Shown here: piece after piece, positions 19,207 to 28,821 of the stretch
Layout of the letters: each line of letters opens with the position of its first letter
Position numbering within the stretch: position 1 is the first letter of the stretch
Assembly (NCBI RefSeq): GCF_000227135.1
Contig: NC_018238.1
Span: 80,296-144,295, forward strand
Reading direction: 5' to 3'
From: Leishmania donovani
Taxonomy: Eukaryota > Euglenozoa > Kinetoplastea > Trypanosomatida > Trypanosomatidae
DNA length: 64,000 nucleotides
Notes under the pieces: generated by a model
Told to the model about the DNA's origin: nothing
Database searches by the model: none
What the model saw: the letters and a program-made list of their open reading frames with translations, nothing else
Made by a program: the position numbers and the translations under genes

Positions 19207-22200
19207 ATGTTTCGTTACTTTACGTCGTCCTCCTCTGCGGCGCGGCAGAAAGCCGTGCAGCTCGCCGTCTGCGCCCATCTTCGCACCAGTGCTGCGGTTC
19301 TGCACTCAGCCGCCGCCCACGCGTGCGCATCGTCAACGATCCGCGGCTCTGCTGCCGCGGTGCCGCGCAGTGCGTTGGTGAGCGCTCAGCTCACCAGCAT
19401 GCGGTGGCAGTCCTCCCCCTCCTCCACGCCGCCAAAGCCGGAGGGTGGCAAGAGGCGTGGACGACCACCGGGCCGCAAGACACGCCGGTCCACTTCCGCA
19501 ACAGCAGCCGCCGACACAAGGATGGCGGTGAGCGATGTCTCCCGCACAGAAACAGACGCCGCTCTGGATCAAGCAGTGGCCTCCGTGGCGCAGAAGATCT
19601 TCGCGGGCTCTGCCGAACCAATGCCAGCAGCACCAGCACCTTTTCCAGAAACTAGAGCCTTGAACATGCCTGACGCAACCCCCCTCACGGCACAGGTTAC
19701 CAAGCTCGTGGAACCGCCGACGGCTGCTGCCGTCGGCGCTTCCGTGGAGGCTTCCAGGCATGCCGGTGCCACCGCGACACCGGCGAGCTCGTCCGCTCCA
19801 TCGGTCGGCAAAGCAGCTTGGGAAGAAGAGCGGCCGAAGACCAACGTAGCAGCTACGCCGGATGTGATGGCGAAGCCGAAGAGGTCAGCAGGCCGACGAC
19901 GCACGCAGCGGGAGACGGCTACACCAACACCAGCAGTCGTCACAGCCGCTGAGGCGTCGGTGGCGCCAGCGAACCCCGCCGCCGACGCGTTCCGCGAGAG
20001 CCTTGACGAGGAGTCCTTCTTCTCGTCACTCCTCCAACCAGGCAAAGGCGACTCCAGCATTGCAGAGCCGAGGGAGTCGACTCTCGTGTACAACGCTCTC
20101 ACCGGTCGCATGACGAGCGAGACGTCGGTGACGATGCAATGCCTGCGCGAACTCGGCTTTGGCGTCAACGACCAGCGCCAGGTGATCATGAAGCATCCAG
20201 AAGTGCTGAACGCGCTTGCCGAGCGGGTACGCGCCGGAACGTCGGCGCTGCCGACGAAGTGGCCCGTCACTGTCGCCCGCGTCATCAGTGCGGTGGTTAT
20301 GAACAGTAACATAAGCGATCCGGCGAAGGCGCTCGAGCAGATGATCCAGGTGAAGACAAACAGCGTCATGCGCAGCCGCTACACCTCCGTTGTGTCCGCG
20401 GTGAACAGCGACCTGGACGCCGCCATGGCGGAGACGACGGCGGCGGAGCAAGCAGGCATGAACGGCGGGCACGATCCGGATCAGGCGATCGAGCTCAACG
20501 ACGAGCAGAAGCGCGTCATCGATATCGCCCTGCGAGGGCACCACTTGTACATCGGCGGCAGCGCCGGCACCGGCAAGACAGTGCTTCTGCGTGCCGTGGC
20601 GCGTCGCCTGCAAGGCCACCGCCTACGCGTTGCGATGACCGCCACTACGGGCGTAGCTGGGTGCCACATTGGCGGCTCGACCTTCCACCATGCCCTCGGC
20701 GTCACCTCCCGTGGCGAGTTCATGCGACGCAGCATCATCCTCGACTACGACGTCATCATCATTGATGAGGTGTCCATGTTCCCGCAAAGCCTCTTTGAGG
20801 AATTTGACCGCGTTCTGCGCGAGGAGGCCGGCACGCCTGATCTGCCGTTCGGCGGAGTGCAGATCATCCTGTGCGGTGACTTCCTCCAGCTCGGCTGCAT
20901 CAACGAAAAATCGCTCATTGGCTCACCAGTTTTCCACAAGAACTTTGTGAAGATCCGTCTCGAGACGCAGGTGCGGCAGACCGCCAACTCCCAGTTCGCG
21001 AACGACCTGCAGCTCATGCGTCTGGGTATCGTGCCGAGCGATCTCCAGACGACGGTGCAGCTACTGCCGCCGGGAACCATGGTCGACTCCGCCGTGAATC
21101 TGCTGCCGACGAACAAGGAGGTGCATGCAGCCAACGAGCGACAGCTCCAGGAGCTGCCAGGGGACCCGCTGACGCTCACGCCAGAGACCGGCATCACCTC
21201 CCTCCAGTGCGAAACGACGGCGACGCTGCTGCTGCGCACGACGCCGGATTTCAACGAGGCCGAGTTTGCCCGCCACACCCGCTCTCTACTGCAGGCCACC
21301 CTTGACCTGCCCCGCGCCTCCCTCCTCTCGCTCTACCGTGTGTACGAAGACGGTCACGTGATGCGCGTCATGCTGCCACCTGGCGAGTCCGTCGCGTGGC
21401 GCGACGCGATGCGGGAGCGATTCCTCGAGATTGCTGGCCTGCTGAACGACCTGGAGCTTGGAGCCACGGTGACGGAGATCATCCCGAACGGAGACGGCCT
21501 GCACACGCCTGAGACAGAAGACTACCTGCACAAGGTTATGTCGAAGCACCCGATCGCGCAGCCGCTGACACTCAAGAAGGGTTGCCGCGTTCTTCTGCGT
21601 TCGAACCTCTCGAACAGCCTCGTAAACGGCAGCATCGGCACCGTCGTAGACTTTGTGGAGTGCAAGGAGGAGTCCTTTCCCGAGTACATCAAGACTGAGT
21701 CTGTGAGGCGCTGCGTCGACCGCTATCGCGTGTTCTGCTTCACCGAGTGCGGCATGCCAGTGCCAATGGTGCCCGTCGTCCAGTTCTACAGCGGCGAGAA
21801 AATCGCGGTGCCACCGTGGGAGTTCTCCGTTGGTGGTGGGCCAAACACGCACTTCTACAGCCTTTCGAGCGTCGCCCTGCCGCTCTCCTTAGCCTACGCC
21901 TTCACGGTGCACAAGGTGCAGGGGCTCACCCTGGTGGGTCGCGTGCACCTGGAGCTGTCCCGCATGTGGCCGTGTGAGCATCTGCTGTACGTTGCCATGA
22001 GCCGCGTGCGCAACCCGGAGCAGCTGTCCATGTCGAGCTTCACGGCAAGTATGGTAGTGGCGAACGAAACGTGCGTCCACTTCGACAAGGCGCTGCGTGG
22101 GGCGCTACAGTTGACCGTCGCTGACATCGCCAAGTACCCTATCTCGGCATGGAAGCGATGCAACGACACCATTTACCACCTTCGTTGCCGTGGCGCCTCG

Positions 22201-22851
22201 CTGCGTCGCCTGTTGGAGGGGGTGACGTCTATGAGCGGCAGCATATCTCCGCTGATGGTGTCGGGGAGCGGCAGCCCGCAGGCACACGGCAGTGCTCTCG
22301 ACCGCTCTGGGGGAAGCTTCGCGTCTCGTAGTAGAAGCGACGGTGAGGACGACCATGAGGCGCTCTCAGCTCACGAGATGACGAGCACAAGCGACGGTAG
22401 TCGAGTGATGGTGCGTGTAGGCAGGCACGGTAGCGGCGGTACCGGCATGGTGGGGGAGGTCGACACTGATGACCTGGCTTTCAACCTAGAACACCTTAGC
22501 GCCATCCAGCAGTCGGTCCTCGTAGCGCGTCGCATGCGTAAACTGGTGCGGCATGTTGAGCGGGTAGCGAAGCTGACTGACGCGCGACACCGCACCAAGA
22601 GCAACGGGAAGAATAGCAAGGGGCCAGCGGCTCCGAAAGGCTCTGCGCACGCAGCGTCAGCTGCAGCAGCGGTCGTGAGTGGCAGCATTGATGCGTCGAG
22701 TAGGCGAGACGGAGCGGAGGCGGAGGAGATGGACGGTGACGAGTCTTGCGACGTTGAGCGTGCCGCCAGCGTCATGGCAGCCTCCGTAGCAGCCGCGGCA
22801 GCGGCGTCGCCCGCCGTCTCGCTTGCCATGGGCGAAGAGCACACGTTTTAG
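19207..22851 (+). CDS. PIF1-family DNA helicase, second of a tandem pair, probably mitochondrial
   Basis: A 1214-residue SF1 helicase starting MFRYFTSSSSAARQKAVQLA. This Arg/Ser/Ala-rich, acid-free leader is typical of a mitochondrial import signal. Core motifs: Walker A GGSAGTGKT (450-458), TTGVAG, IIIDEVSM (D520, E521), GDFLQLGCI, TQVRQ, NLLPTNKEV, KKGCRVLLRSNL, FTVHKVQG and YVAMSRVR. Before the core lies LVYNALTGRMTSE, the counterpart of a block in the upstream helicase. The C-terminal 200 residues are low complexity (Ser/Gly, then poly-Ala). It differs from its neighbour in a much shorter motif IV-NLLPTN spacer. T. brucei mitochondrial PIF proteins control kinetoplast maxicircle and minicircle replication. 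A similar role is inferred from family and presequence, not shown. Confidence 0.94.
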   Translation: MFRYFTSSSSAARQKAVQLAVCAHLRTSAAVLHSAAAHACASSTIRGSAAAVPRSALVSAQLTSMRWQSSPSSTPPKPEGGKRRGRPPGRKTRRSTSATAAADTRMAVSDVSRTETDAALDQAVASVAQKIFAGSAEPMPAAPAPFPETRALNMPDATPLTAQVTKLVEPPTAAAVGASVEASRHAGATATPASSSAPSVGKAAWEEERPKTNVAATPDVMAKPKRSAGRRRTQRETATPTPAVVTAAEASVAPANPAADAFRESLDEESFFSSLLQPGKGDSSIAEPRESTLVYNALTGRMTSETSVTMQCLRELGFGVNDQRQVIMKHPEVLNALAERVRAGTSALPTKWPVTVARVISAVVMNSNISDPAKALEQMIQVKTNSVMRSRYTSVVSAVNSDLDAAMAETTAAEQAGMNGGHDPDQAIELNDEQKRVIDIALRGHHLYIGGSAGTGKTVLLRAVARRLQGHRLRVAMTATTGVAGCHIGGSTFHHALGVTSRGEFMRRSIILDYDVIIIDEVSMFPQSLFEEFDRVLREEAGTPDLPFGGVQIILCGDFLQLGCINEKSLIGSPVFHKNFVKIRLETQVRQTANSQFANDLQLMRLGIVPSDLQTTVQLLPPGTMVDSAVNLLPTNKEVHAANERQLQELPGDPLTLTPETGITSLQCETTATLLLRTTPDFNEAEFARHTRSLLQATLDLPRASLLSLYRVYEDGHVMRVMLPPGESVAWRDAMRERFLEIAGLLNDLELGATVTEIIPNGDGLHTPETEDYLHKVMSKHPIAQPLTLKKGCRVLLRSNLSNSLVNGSIGTVVDFVECKEESFPEYIKTESVRRCVDRYRVFCFTECGMPVPMVPVVQFYSGEKIAVPPWEFSVGGGPNTHFYSLSSVALPLSLAYAFTVHKVQGLTLVGRVHLELSRMWPCEHLLYVAMSRVRNPEQLSMSSFTASMVVANETCVHFDKALRGALQLTVADIAKYPISAWKRCNDTIYHLRCRGASLRRLLEGVTSMSGSISPLMVSGSGSPQAHGSALDRSGGSFASRSRSDGEDDHEALSAHEMTSTSDGSRVMVRVGRHGSGGTGMVGEVDTDDLAFNLEHLSAIQQSVLVARRMRKLVRHVERVAKLTDARHRTKSNGKNSKGPAAPKGSAHAASAAAAVVSGSIDASSRRDGAEAEEMDGDESCDVERAASVMAASVAAAAAASPAVSLAMGEEHTF
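21872..22028 (+). repeat. 157-bp segment identical to 16483-16639
   Basis: Downstream partner of the identical stretch. It spans motif V (FTVHKVQG) and motif VI (YVAMSRVR). Similarity drops sharply on both sides. Confidence 0.95.
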
Positions 22852-23255
22852 GCCTCCCTTTATCTTTATGGATGACGACGGTGGCGCCTGCCGGGAAAGA
22901 GTCGGAAGTGGGGTGCGGAGGGTCAGTCGGCTCACGTGTTCTCCCCCGCCCCTCCCTCCACAACATCCCCCATTGCTCTCTCTCTCTCGAGGTGTGCGCG
23001 TGTATTTGGGCTGTTGATACCATGGCAGGTGGTGGTGCTCCGCTGTGCTGCACCTGCGCATGTGTAGTCGTGTATGCGTGTGCGACCACGGTTTGGCGTT
23101 GTTTCTTTTCGGTATTCTCTATGTATACATGTGTAGTTGTTCTCTCTTCATAGATGCACGTCCACACACACACACACACGCACACAGGGAGAGGCAGAGA
23201 GATAAGGTCGCGACAACCAGGGCGTACGCATGATAGTCGCGACCACTGTTCTGCT

Positions 23256-23291
<36 letters not shown>

Positions 23292-23304
23292 CGTGCATGT
23301 GTGT
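23256..23304 (+). repeat. (TA)n-(TG)n compound microsatellite
   Basis: About ten TA units pass directly into about nine TG units and then GCGTGCATGTGTGT. Alternating purine-pyrimidine DNA of this length can adopt unusual structures. It lies downstream of the second helicase. Confidence 0.9.
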
Positions 23305-23899
23305 ACTTTCTGGCGGCAATCCAATATAGACGCACGGGTCCGATGGCTGGGCATCACGCAGAAGTGGAGCGGGCGAAAGATGCACAGCAACCGCACGTGT
23401 GGTGAGCCCGAGACGAGGGAAAACAGTGACGACGCAGCGATGCGCCATGCAGGCGCATGCGGTAACGGCAGCGTAGACAATGTGCATTCCTCTGTTTATG
23501 CCTCCCTCCTTCTCCTTCGATCTGTTTATCCCCTGAATCGACCCTCTTTGTTTTTTTTTTCCGCGTGTCGTGTAGGTTGCGTGTTATTCGTGCGTGTGTC
23601 TCTGTGAGCCCTTTTTGTTGTGGCGGGTGCTGCTTTATCGCCTGGTCGCTCCCGTGCATCCCCCCTTCTGTATCTGTCTTTGCTGCGTATGCAGTTAGAT
23701 GTCGCTGAGGTGTGACGACTCCGCCCCTCACCCCTTCCTCCCTCACAGTACAGCAAAGAGGGGGGAAAGAAACGAATGCCCTTCTCTTCCGTCGCCCGCC
23801 TTCTCGCTCGCGCTCTTTGCATGGTGTGTGCGCGCACACGCGAACACGCGCACATGCGTATATACATGTACAGATGCGTATGGTGCTGATGCGCTGCCG

Positions 23900-23901
<2 letters not shown>

Positions 23902-23930
<29 letters not shown>
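23902..23930 (+). repeat. TG microsatellite
   Basis: A TG dinucleotide run with one C interruption near its start. Confidence 0.9.
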
Positions 23931-23931
<1 letters not shown>

Positions 23932-24381
23932 TTAGTTCTCTCGTTCATCTGTTTGCCGTGATGCCTCCGCCCTCCCTCCCCCTCCCCACCCGTTGTATTT
24001 CTGTGCAATGCGCACGCCCTTGTGTGTACGTGCGTGCATCTTCTGGTGGTTTGCCCTCCCCCTGTCTCCTCTTCGTCCCTTGGTGGCGGGGAGCTGTCTG
24101 TGACGCAAACGCAGGACAGGCCGAACGTGTGGGGGCGTGCAGCCCTGGATCGCAAGCCACCCGGTTCTCTCTCCCTCTGGGAAGCGTGGCAACGCGATGG
24201 CGAGTGGGTGTATGCATCGCTCGCATCTGCACGAGTGCCTGCTGGGTACTGGCGCCCGGCGCCACCTCATCCACCCCCTTCCCTCCCCCCTCCGCTCGAC
24301 CTTCAAGGGACGAGCGTGTTTCGATCGGGCTAGTGTGTAGCTGCCGTGCACACCTGCACAATGCCAGCCAGGCTTGCGCAA

Positions 24382-24388
<7 letters not shown>

Positions 24389-24420
<32 letters not shown>
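24389..24420 (+). repeat. (TG)16 microsatellite
   Basis: Sixteen uninterrupted TG units, about 320 bases upstream of the gene at 24713. Confidence 0.92.
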
Positions 24421-24421
<1 letters not shown>

Positions 24422-24465
24422 CGAGCGCGCCATGTTCTCAACAAGCAACGCCCTGCCATTTAAAG

Positions 24466-24516
24466 CACTCTTCATCCCTCCTCTTCCCTTTTTGCGCTTC
24501 TTCTACCGTCGTCTAG
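24466..24516 (+). promoter_or_regulatory. Polypyrimidine tract and AG, likely trans-splice acceptor
   Basis: A C/T-rich stretch ends at the AG at 24515-24516. The first in-frame ATG downstream is 24713, giving a leader of about 197 bases. Confidence 0.5.
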
Positions 24517-24712
24517 GGCATCCGCGCACGCACGCGCACCAATACGCTCTCGCATCGCATCATTCTCTACACTGCTGCAGGGATGCACTAGGTTGCTAGC
24601 AGCGTTCACGGCACCGTCACCGCTCTTCTCAGTCACAGAACGATTCTTCGGCGACGCCACACCACAGCTGCAGACAGCAGCTGGCGTAGGGGTCACCACC
24701 ACCACCACGCAG

Positions 24713-26122
24713 ATGGTTTACAAGCGCAAGCGCCAGAACAAGAAGGCGCGGAGGGCACCAGCGCGCAAGCTGCAAAATGCAGCCGAAGCAGCGGCTGTCG
24801 CCGCAGCACTCGTACCTGTTGGTGGCGCTGATGAAGGCGCCGCTGTGCAGTACTGCGATGCCGGCTTCTCTTCAACGCTGTCAACCGGCGACAGGGCTGT
24901 ATCCTGTGCGCCGGTGACCATCAACGGCACGTGCAGCAACGCTGCTGCTGCTGAGTCGCCCACTGAAGCAAACTTGCGATCAGCACACGGAGAAGAAATG
25001 TCCCAGGAAAAGCAGAGCGAGAAGCAGCAGCAGCAGCCAGGCACTTCTGGTTACCAGTGCTGCTCAGGCACGTCAGGCCTCCTGTACTCTGTCCCGCCCA
25101 CTCCGGCCCACTTGGCCCGCTTGAGTGTAGCCAGCGGTGCTGCCGGACTTCCGTCTGTGCTGGCGGCCACCCACCTGCCATGCATACCAGGTGTCACTTC
25201 CTGCAGTCCTCAATGCGGGGAGGATGGCAACGGCGAGGGTCACTATGTCGCCTACCTTCTCTCAGAGCAGCTGAGTAACAACACCACAATGCCAATGACG
25301 ATGTGGGGGGTGTACTCTCTGCGCAGTGGGGACTGTCTGCAAGTGGTACACTGGCATCACAGCCCTGACGCACACGCATCGCCGGTCATTAACCGTGCCC
25401 TGCACCCATCTTCGACCTCCCCCCATGCGCAGCAGACGAGAGAACTCATCATGCGCGTCGATGCCACCGGTTTGTGCTTCATGCTTGCGCCCTCCTCGCT
25501 AGTGTCCGTGGAAGGGGGCGGCGCGGCAGGGTGCATGACGCCGGCCTCGGTCTCCTCAGAGCCAGACACAGCCGCACCAGGAGCAGCGACGTCGGGGGAC
25601 GTCTATTGGCTGATACCCTCCGTAATGAAGGAGAGCTTTTTCGCGCTTCTCCAGGCCCAGGAGTGGCTACGCACGGCACCGCCTCGCCACCCAGCTTCCG
25701 ACGCATGTGCCCACCGTCTCGAGTGTCAAGGCTGGTGTGCGCAGCCCCATCCAACGCGGTGGGTGCGTGTCACGCCGTCTGTGAAGGCAAAGCGGCAACG
25801 CGACTCGCCGTCGCCACGCGCGCAGTCGCCGCCGCAGCAGCAGCCATCCATCGCGGCGGCGGCGGCGGCTCCGTCGCAGAACACGGCGAGTACCACGCGC
25901 TCCAGACTTGCGCCTAATGCCGCAATGCCGTCGTCGTTGTCCCAGTACCGAATTCCGTACGTGGCGGCAGTGCCGCAACTTCAGAAGCGCCGCAGCGGCG
26001 CACCTGAGTCACACTTGCCGTTGACGGCAGTGCCAGCAGCAGCCGTAGCACCGGTGGTTCTCCTCCTTGGTAATCGCATCGCCCCATACCCGGCCGACGG
26101 AGCGTGTGGAGCAAGGACGTGA
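24713..26122 (+). CDS. Protein of unknown function with basic N-terminus
   Basis: A 469-residue protein starting MVYKRKRQNKKARRAPARK, a highly basic segment that could be a nuclear or nucleolar localisation signal. I do not recognise the family. The frame stays open upstream to 24593 but contains no ATG there. Residues about 200-330 look folded (HYVAYLLSEQLSNN, TMTMWGVYSLRSGDCLQVVH, then DVYWLIPSVMKESFFALLQA). Much of the rest is Ala/Ser/Gln low complexity (poly-Ala near 380). Length, composition and codon character match neighbouring genes, so coding status is likely. It sits between the PIF1 pair and 14-3-3; context does not suggest a role. Confidence 0.75.
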   Translation: MVYKRKRQNKKARRAPARKLQNAAEAAAVAAALVPVGGADEGAAVQYCDAGFSSTLSTGDRAVSCAPVTINGTCSNAAAAESPTEANLRSAHGEEMSQEKQSEKQQQQPGTSGYQCCSGTSGLLYSVPPTPAHLARLSVASGAAGLPSVLAATHLPCIPGVTSCSPQCGEDGNGEGHYVAYLLSEQLSNNTTMPMTMWGVYSLRSGDCLQVVHWHHSPDAHASPVINRALHPSSTSPHAQQTRELIMRVDATGLCFMLAPSSLVSVEGGGAAGCMTPASVSSEPDTAAPGAATSGDVYWLIPSVMKESFFALLQAQEWLRTAPPRHPASDACAHRLECQGWCAQPHPTRWVRVTPSVKAKRQRDSPSPRAQSPPQQQPSIAAAAAAPSQNTASTTRSRLAPNAAMPSSLSQYRIPYVAAVPQLQKRRSGAPESHLPLTAVPAAAVAPVVLLLGNRIAPYPADGACGART

Positions 26123-26982
26123 CGAGATCGGCGGCAGTGCTAGTGATCCACCCCCGCCCCCTTTTTTCGTTTTCTTCTACAACTCTTTGGTGGCGCGGCG
26201 ATGGGGAGAGAGAGAGAACGAATCCGCAGCAGGTAGACGTTCAGTGTGCCGCGCTTACGGCCACCGTGTGTGCGGTCATGTGTGCTCCTCTCGTTGGCTC
26301 CTTGTCTCTAGTCCCAACCCCCAGCAGGGCCTCCGCCGCTCTGCTTGCTTCATTCATCTGCTACAAGAGACTGCAGCATCATTGCAAGGCGTCTCCTCAA
26401 TAAACAGAAAGCGCTCGTGGTGAGGAGACGGCGCAGTGTCTTGCATGCCCACTCCCTCTCCCCGCCACATCACCGTGTCTAGCCTGTACGTTTGTGCATC
26501 GGCGGGTGGCGCGGCTGCCAGTGCGTCCGTCAGAAACGGCTAGCGCAACGCGCACATGCTTCCATGCGGCCACTCGGTCTAGTGCATCGCTCCGGGCAGT
26601 GCTCCATAACGAGGAACCCCTCGAAGCGTTTTGCTTGCTTGACAGCTTCTCCCTTACTCTTGATCTCGTCATCTATGCACCCCTCGACCTCTGCATCATG
26701 CATGCATATCAACGATCAACCCTCCGCCCTTCTCCGTCTCCCTTCACACGCACCTGAACGCACGTACGTCCTCTGCCGCAGAATGCACGACTGCGTCTCT
26801 TTTTTTTTGCTTCCCCTTTTCTCATTCTCGCCACCGCCACCACCACCAACACCACCCTATCCGCCCTCCTTAAGAGCCTCTAGCGATCCGCTCAGCGACC
26901 GTTAAAGTGCGTGCATACGTTGCGTCTGCCGGCCTGTGTCCGTCTTCTCTGAAACGCGCAGACGCACCCCATCCAATCCGCC
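26123..26982 (+). other. Intergenic / UTR region
   Basis: No supported gene. Includes the 3'UTR of the preceding gene and, at its end, the CT tract at 26797-26830 with an AG at 26873-26874 that serves the 14-3-3 gene. Confidence 0.65.
26797..26874 (+). promoter_or_regulatory. Polypyrimidine tract and AG, likely trans-splice acceptor
   Basis: A T-rich then C/T-rich stretch (26797-26830) is followed by an AG-free, CCACCA-rich spacer and the first AG at 26873-26874, 109 bases before the 14-3-3 ATG. Confidence 0.55.
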
Positions 26983-27744
26983 ATGACCAACGTCTTCAAG
27001 GTCCCGGAGAAGCGCGAGGAGCTTGTCTACACGGCGAAGATCGCCGAGCAGTGCGAGCGCCACGATGAAATTCTCTTCTGTATGAAGCGCGCTGTCAAGA
27101 TGAACCCGCGGCTGTCCAGCGAGGAGCGCAACCTGCTCTCTGCCGCCTACAAGTACATTATCAGTGCCCGCCGCGCTTGCTGGCGCAGCATGAGCTCGAT
27201 GTCGCACAAGGAGGACAGCCACAAGGGCAAGACGGCGAGCCTCTTCAATGGCTTCCAGCATCAGGTGGAGAAGGAGCTGGCGGAGATCTGCTCCGACATT
27301 CTGGAGCTTCTGGACAAGTACCTCATCCCAGCCGCCGACAACGACGAGAGCAAGGTGTACTACTACAAGCTCAAAGGTGACTACCACCGCTACTTTGCGG
27401 AGGTGGAGTCCGGCTCAGATACGCAGAAGAACCTTGCCCTGGAGGCGTACAAGAAGGCGTCCGAGTTCACAACCTCGCTGAAGCCGACCTCGCCAATCCG
27501 CCTCGGCCTCGCCCTCAACTTCTCTGTCTTCTACTACGAGATTCTGCGCAGTCCCGACAAGGGCTGCCAGCTCGCTCGCCAGGCCTTCGAGGAGGCCCTA
27601 AGCGATCCGGAGGTGCTAGATGAGGAGCAGCACAAGGAGTCAGCTCTCATCATGCAGCTGCTGCGCGACAACCTCGCTCTCTGGACGGAGGACTCTCGCC
27701 CGGAAGGCCAGGATGATGAAACAGCCATGGAGGAGCTTGAGTAA
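26983..27744 (+). CDS. 14-3-3 protein
   Basis: A 253-residue protein of normal 14-3-3 length. Both family signatures are present: RNLLSAAYKYI (about 49-59) and HKESALIMQLLRDNLALW near the C-terminus. The phosphopeptide-binding residues of the family have clear counterparts: K57, R64, R136 and Y137 (in GDYHRYFAEVE). The acidic C-terminal tail (DDETAMEELE) is also typical. 14-3-3 proteins are dimeric cytosolic adaptors that bind phosphoserine or phosphothreonine motifs and affect cell cycle, motility and signalling. The start at 26983 is the first ATG after the splice tract. Trypanosomatids have two divergent 14-3-3 isoforms; which one this is was not determined. Confidence 0.98.
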   Translation: MTNVFKVPEKREELVYTAKIAEQCERHDEILFCMKRAVKMNPRLSSEERNLLSAAYKYIISARRACWRSMSSMSHKEDSHKGKTASLFNGFQHQVEKELAEICSDILELLDKYLIPAADNDESKVYYYKLKGDYHRYFAEVESGSDTQKNLALEAYKKASEFTTSLKPTSPIRLGLALNFSVFYYEILRSPDKGCQLARQAFEEALSDPEVLDEEQHKESALIMQLLRDNLALWTEDSRPEGQDDETAMEELE

Positions 27745-27980
27745 AAGGCCGATACACACAAACGCACTCGCGCGCACGCAAGGAAAGCGACGACGTTGTA
27801 GATGGAGCGGCGTCCGTGTAAATAGGGAGAGGAAGAGGGTGTGCTGGTGGTATTTGGGTGGGGAAGGTGGGCGCAGACACCCACACACCCGTGCGCCGCC
27901 CTCGCTCTTTACCTATTCCGCTGCAAGCTTCTTCGACTCCCTCGCTCGCCGCTCTCACGCGCGTCTCATATCTCCTTCAA

Positions 27981-27983
<3 letters not shown>

Positions 27984-28015
<32 letters not shown>
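27984..28015 (+). repeat. (GT)16 microsatellite
   Basis: Sixteen uninterrupted GT units, 240 bases downstream of the 14-3-3 stop codon. Confidence 0.92.
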
Positions 28016-28016
<1 letters not shown>

Positions 28017-28107
28017 AAAGTCTGTGCGTTTGTGTACGTGCTCCACTGTTGTTGGTTCTTCTCCGACCATCCCACCACCCTCTTTTCGTGATGCCTGCGG
28101 GCCCCCA

Positions 28108-28165
28108 CCTCCCTCCCTCCCTCCCGTGAAGACGGATGGGGGCGGGAGAGAGGGAGGGAGGGAGG
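28108..28165 (+). repeat. CT/GA inverted repeat (18-base arms, 22-base loop)
   Basis: The 18-base CCT-repeat arm at 28108-28125 pairs with the GGGA-repeat arm at 28148-28165 with one mismatch. In RNA this would be a stable hairpin; in DNA the mirror-like homopurine tract could also form a triplex. It lies about 360 bases after the 14-3-3 stop. Confidence 0.85.
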
Positions 28166-28802
28166 CGCGGCTGCGAAACCGGGTACAAGTCGCGTTGCTT
28201 TCCATTTCTTTTTGTTTCTTTTTTTCGTTTATTTCGTCATGTATGTACGGCCCAGCGACATCTCCTGCACAGGCGCGCGCGCGTGCGTGTGCGGGCGTCT
28301 CGCCTCTCTTCCCCTCCTCCCACTTGTATGTTCTTTAGGCGTTTCTTACCGCCCCGCCCCGCCCCTCTTTTCGATGGCTGCACAGCGGTGTGCCCGTGTG
28401 CAAGAGCCGGATATCGCGTACGTGCGTTTCTTTTTTGTTTGTTTTGGATGCGTAAAGGTAGAGGTGAGGGTGTTGGTAGTGTGGCGGGGTGGAAGAGGGA
28501 GAGTGCAGTTGTGCTGTGGCTCTGTTGTCTGAGTTCTTGTTTTACATTCTCGTTGTGGTGTAGTTTCTTATTATTCTGCCTCCATGCTGATGCTCATCGT
28601 GATGTGTCCTCCTGATGCGTGTGCGCGCGTGTTCGTCTGAGTGATGCCCGCATCCGCCTAAAGCCTCGATCGGCGTTTGGATGTCGGCTTGTGCTCGTGT
28701 GGAAGGGCGGCGAAAAAGGCAAAAAGAGGGACGTATACGAATACGGCTCGAAAGACGGCAGGGCAGGTGGCAACGATGGTGATGGATGGCATAGAGAAGG
28801 AA

Positions 28803-28821
28803 GGGAGGGAGGGAGGGAGGG
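28803..28821 (+). repeat. GGGA repeat, G-quadruplex candidate
   Basis: Five GGG runs separated by single A bases, a textbook arrangement for a parallel G-quadruplex on the + (mRNA-sense) strand. Confidence 0.85.

Larger units (their letters stand above)
22852..24712 (+). other. 1.9-kb intergenic region rich in dinucleotide repeats
   Basis: No supported gene. It holds three notable microsatellites (23256-23304, 23902-23930, 24389-24420) and several CT tracts. A frame at about 24100-24330 reads tryptophan-rich, protein-like sequence (NVWGRAALDRKPPGSLSLWE) but has no ATG and is probably chance. Confidence 0.6.
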
